Shown piece after piece: positions 32,876-33,952 of a stretch of 33,952 bases of DNA. Location: assembly GCA_021201655.1 (NCBI GenBank), contig JAJQEL010000072.1:1-33952 (forward strand), given 5' to 3'. Each line of letters begins with the position of its first letter. Position 1 is the stretch's first letter. A program made the translations under genes and the position numbers. The notes below the pieces were generated by a model. That model was not told the origin of the DNA, made no database searches, and worked only from the letters and a program-made list of their open reading frames with translations. Origin of the DNA: Erysipelotrichaceae bacterium (GTDB lineage: Bacteria; Bacillota_I; Bacilli_A; Erysipelotrichales; Coprobacillaceae).

Positions 32876-33679
32876 AATATTTTAATAACACATTATTAAT
32901 TTTAGAATGAACCAATGATATGATAAAATAAACAATATATTGATATGAAAGGAATAGTATTGTTTTTTCTAATTTGATATTATCACTAGGATTATCAACT
33001 TGAAGATTATCCTGGCATAATTTTAGTAATTCTTCATCATCTTTTTGAGTAATACAAAATGTATAAATTTGTAAATCATTTAATTTTTGTGCTATTTTAA
33101 TAAAATGTTTTTCATTGTTCGTCATGTTTAAAATGATAGCAAGGTGAGATTAGAATCTTTGATCTTATTAAAATATTCATCATCAATATTACCTAAAACA
33201 ATACATTGCTTACCAACTGTTAACAATTCTCTTTGAAAATATGAAGCTGTTGTTTGTCCTGAACCAATAGCATAAATCTCTATGACTTGGCTATTTAAAA
33301 TACGATTACAAATGCGCGTAATAGTATTTCTGTCTAATGCCATGTTTGTATTTGTTAAGGTATTTTCAAATATTTCATTAACAATGTTTTTGGTATTGTC
33401 ATATGAAGTCATTTTTTCAAAAGGATTACCTTCATAAATTTTTTCCGATTGTAAATAATCTTTTCTTTCAATGGCTAAAATCGTCATGAATTCACGAAAA
33501 GATTTAAAGTTTAATTTTTGATATAATCTTACCACAGTAGACTGTGAAGTAAATGCTGCTTTTGCCAATTCAGTACTTGTCATATGATCAATATGATTGG
33601 TATCATCTAGTAAATAATGAGCAATTTGTTTTTCGGATTCAGTAAGATTATCTTCATCTTTAAGTTTTTCAATAATCAT
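32874..33679 (-). pseudogene. RpiR-family regulator, frameshifted
   Basis: The likely start is ATG 33679 after GAAGGAAG (the longer reading to 33730 lacks a site). The N-terminal HTH_6 domain (LTESEKQIAHYLL, STELAKAAFTSQSTVVRLYQKLNFKSFREF) and half of a SIS domain (VIEIYAIGSGQTTASYFQREL) stop at 33128-33130. The rest of the SIS domain continues in another frame from about 33140 to 32874 (MTNNEKHFIKIAQKL...TFCITQKDDEELL). One base change near 33130-33145 would restore a protein of about 268 residues, the family's usual size. It is convergent to the PTS genes, which it would be expected to control. It could be inactive, phase-variable or a sequencing error. Confidence 0.8.
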
Positions 33680-33952
33680 ATTTACCACTTCCTTCTTTTT
33701 TATAATCATGAATGATGCTTTTTCGCTCACACAATTTTAAACCTATTTTATTAATTATTCAATTTTTTGTATTAAAATGTTCAGTAATTATTAGTCATTT
33801 AATCAACAAAATTTGTTTGTTTAAATAATATCAATAGATTATTAAACATTTTAAATGAAGTTTTAAATATTTGAATACAATTGAACAAAAAATGGGTAAA
33901 AATGATATGATTCTCTAAAGTGAACAAAATAAATAATTAAAAGTTCACTAAG
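33680..33952. other. Upstream region of the RpiR gene, no gene seen
   Basis: Very AT-rich. It holds the second copy of AAAAATGGGTAAAAATG (33888-33904) and two AAAGTGAACAAAA/AAAAGTTCACT-like segments near the right edge that form a loose inverted pair (GTGAAC...GTTCAC). It is likely regulatory DNA for the RpiR gene or for a gene beyond the edge. Confidence 0.5.

Overview
The window is AT-rich DNA from an anaerobic, low-GC Gram-positive bacterium. The evidence is strong Shine-Dalgarno sites, a T-box leader, the rny-ymdB-spoVS-miaB-ylbF gene order, and a ferredoxin-linked 2-oxoacid oxidoreductase with acetate kinase. A gut Erysipelotrichia-type Firmicute is my best guess; this is inference from gene content, not a database result.

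Region 1 (1-7.8 kb) is the right end of an integrated mobile element. It carries an ABC exporter fused to its permease, a MobC-like relaxosome protein, an AAA-ATPase/PD-(D/E)XK protein, a TnpV-like protein, two very small ORFs, ParB and ParA, and two palindrome-rich non-coding segments that are oriT/origin candidates. It ends at 7699-7749 in a fragment running from the anticodon loop to the 3' CCA of a tRNA-Leu(TAG) gene, followed by that gene's terminator: the mark of integration into a tRNA. Region 2 (7.8-9.6 kb) holds an AlbA_2/RecG-like regulator gene and then a second, decayed copy of the same block (11-bp-period TGAGCTTA repeats, hairpin, tRNA-Leu 3' fragment, terminator). It therefore looks like a second, tandem att remnant.

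Region 3 (9.7-12.8 kb) has an MBOAT acyltransferase with a DHHW/AlgX-like partner (probably cell-surface glycan O-acylation) and the HU gene. Region 4 (12.95-17.5 kb) is one operon under a T-box leader whose specifier reads ATC (Ile): ackA followed by the gamma, delta, alpha and beta subunits of a 2-oxoacid:ferredoxin oxidoreductase. An Ile T-box here suggests these enzymes run in the reductive direction to make a branched-chain 2-oxoacid or 2-oxobutyrate for isoleucine synthesis.

Region 5 (17.7-26.2 kb) is chromosomal backbone: an AI-2E-family permease, a short Na/Pi-cotransporter-like protein, RNase Y, YmdB, SpoVS, a small unknown protein, MiaB, a YlbF-family protein and an IMP dehydrogenase of the Tritrichomonas-like type. 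A decayed copy of the AAA/PD-(D/E)XK family follows (26.3-27.9 kb).

Region 6 (27.9-30.5 kb) is a compact stress-type ADP-ribosylation module: an Rrf2 regulator, a zinc macrodomain protein, a class-M sirtuin (SirTM) and an NTF2-like protein. Near-identical palindromes overlap the promoter of both the regulator and the operon. The GcvH-L and LplA2 genes expected with SirTM are absent. Region 7 (30.5-33.95 kb) encodes PTS IIB and IIC of the lactose/cellobiose family, separated by 430 bases containing two terminators, and a convergent RpiR-type regulator that is broken by a frameshift.
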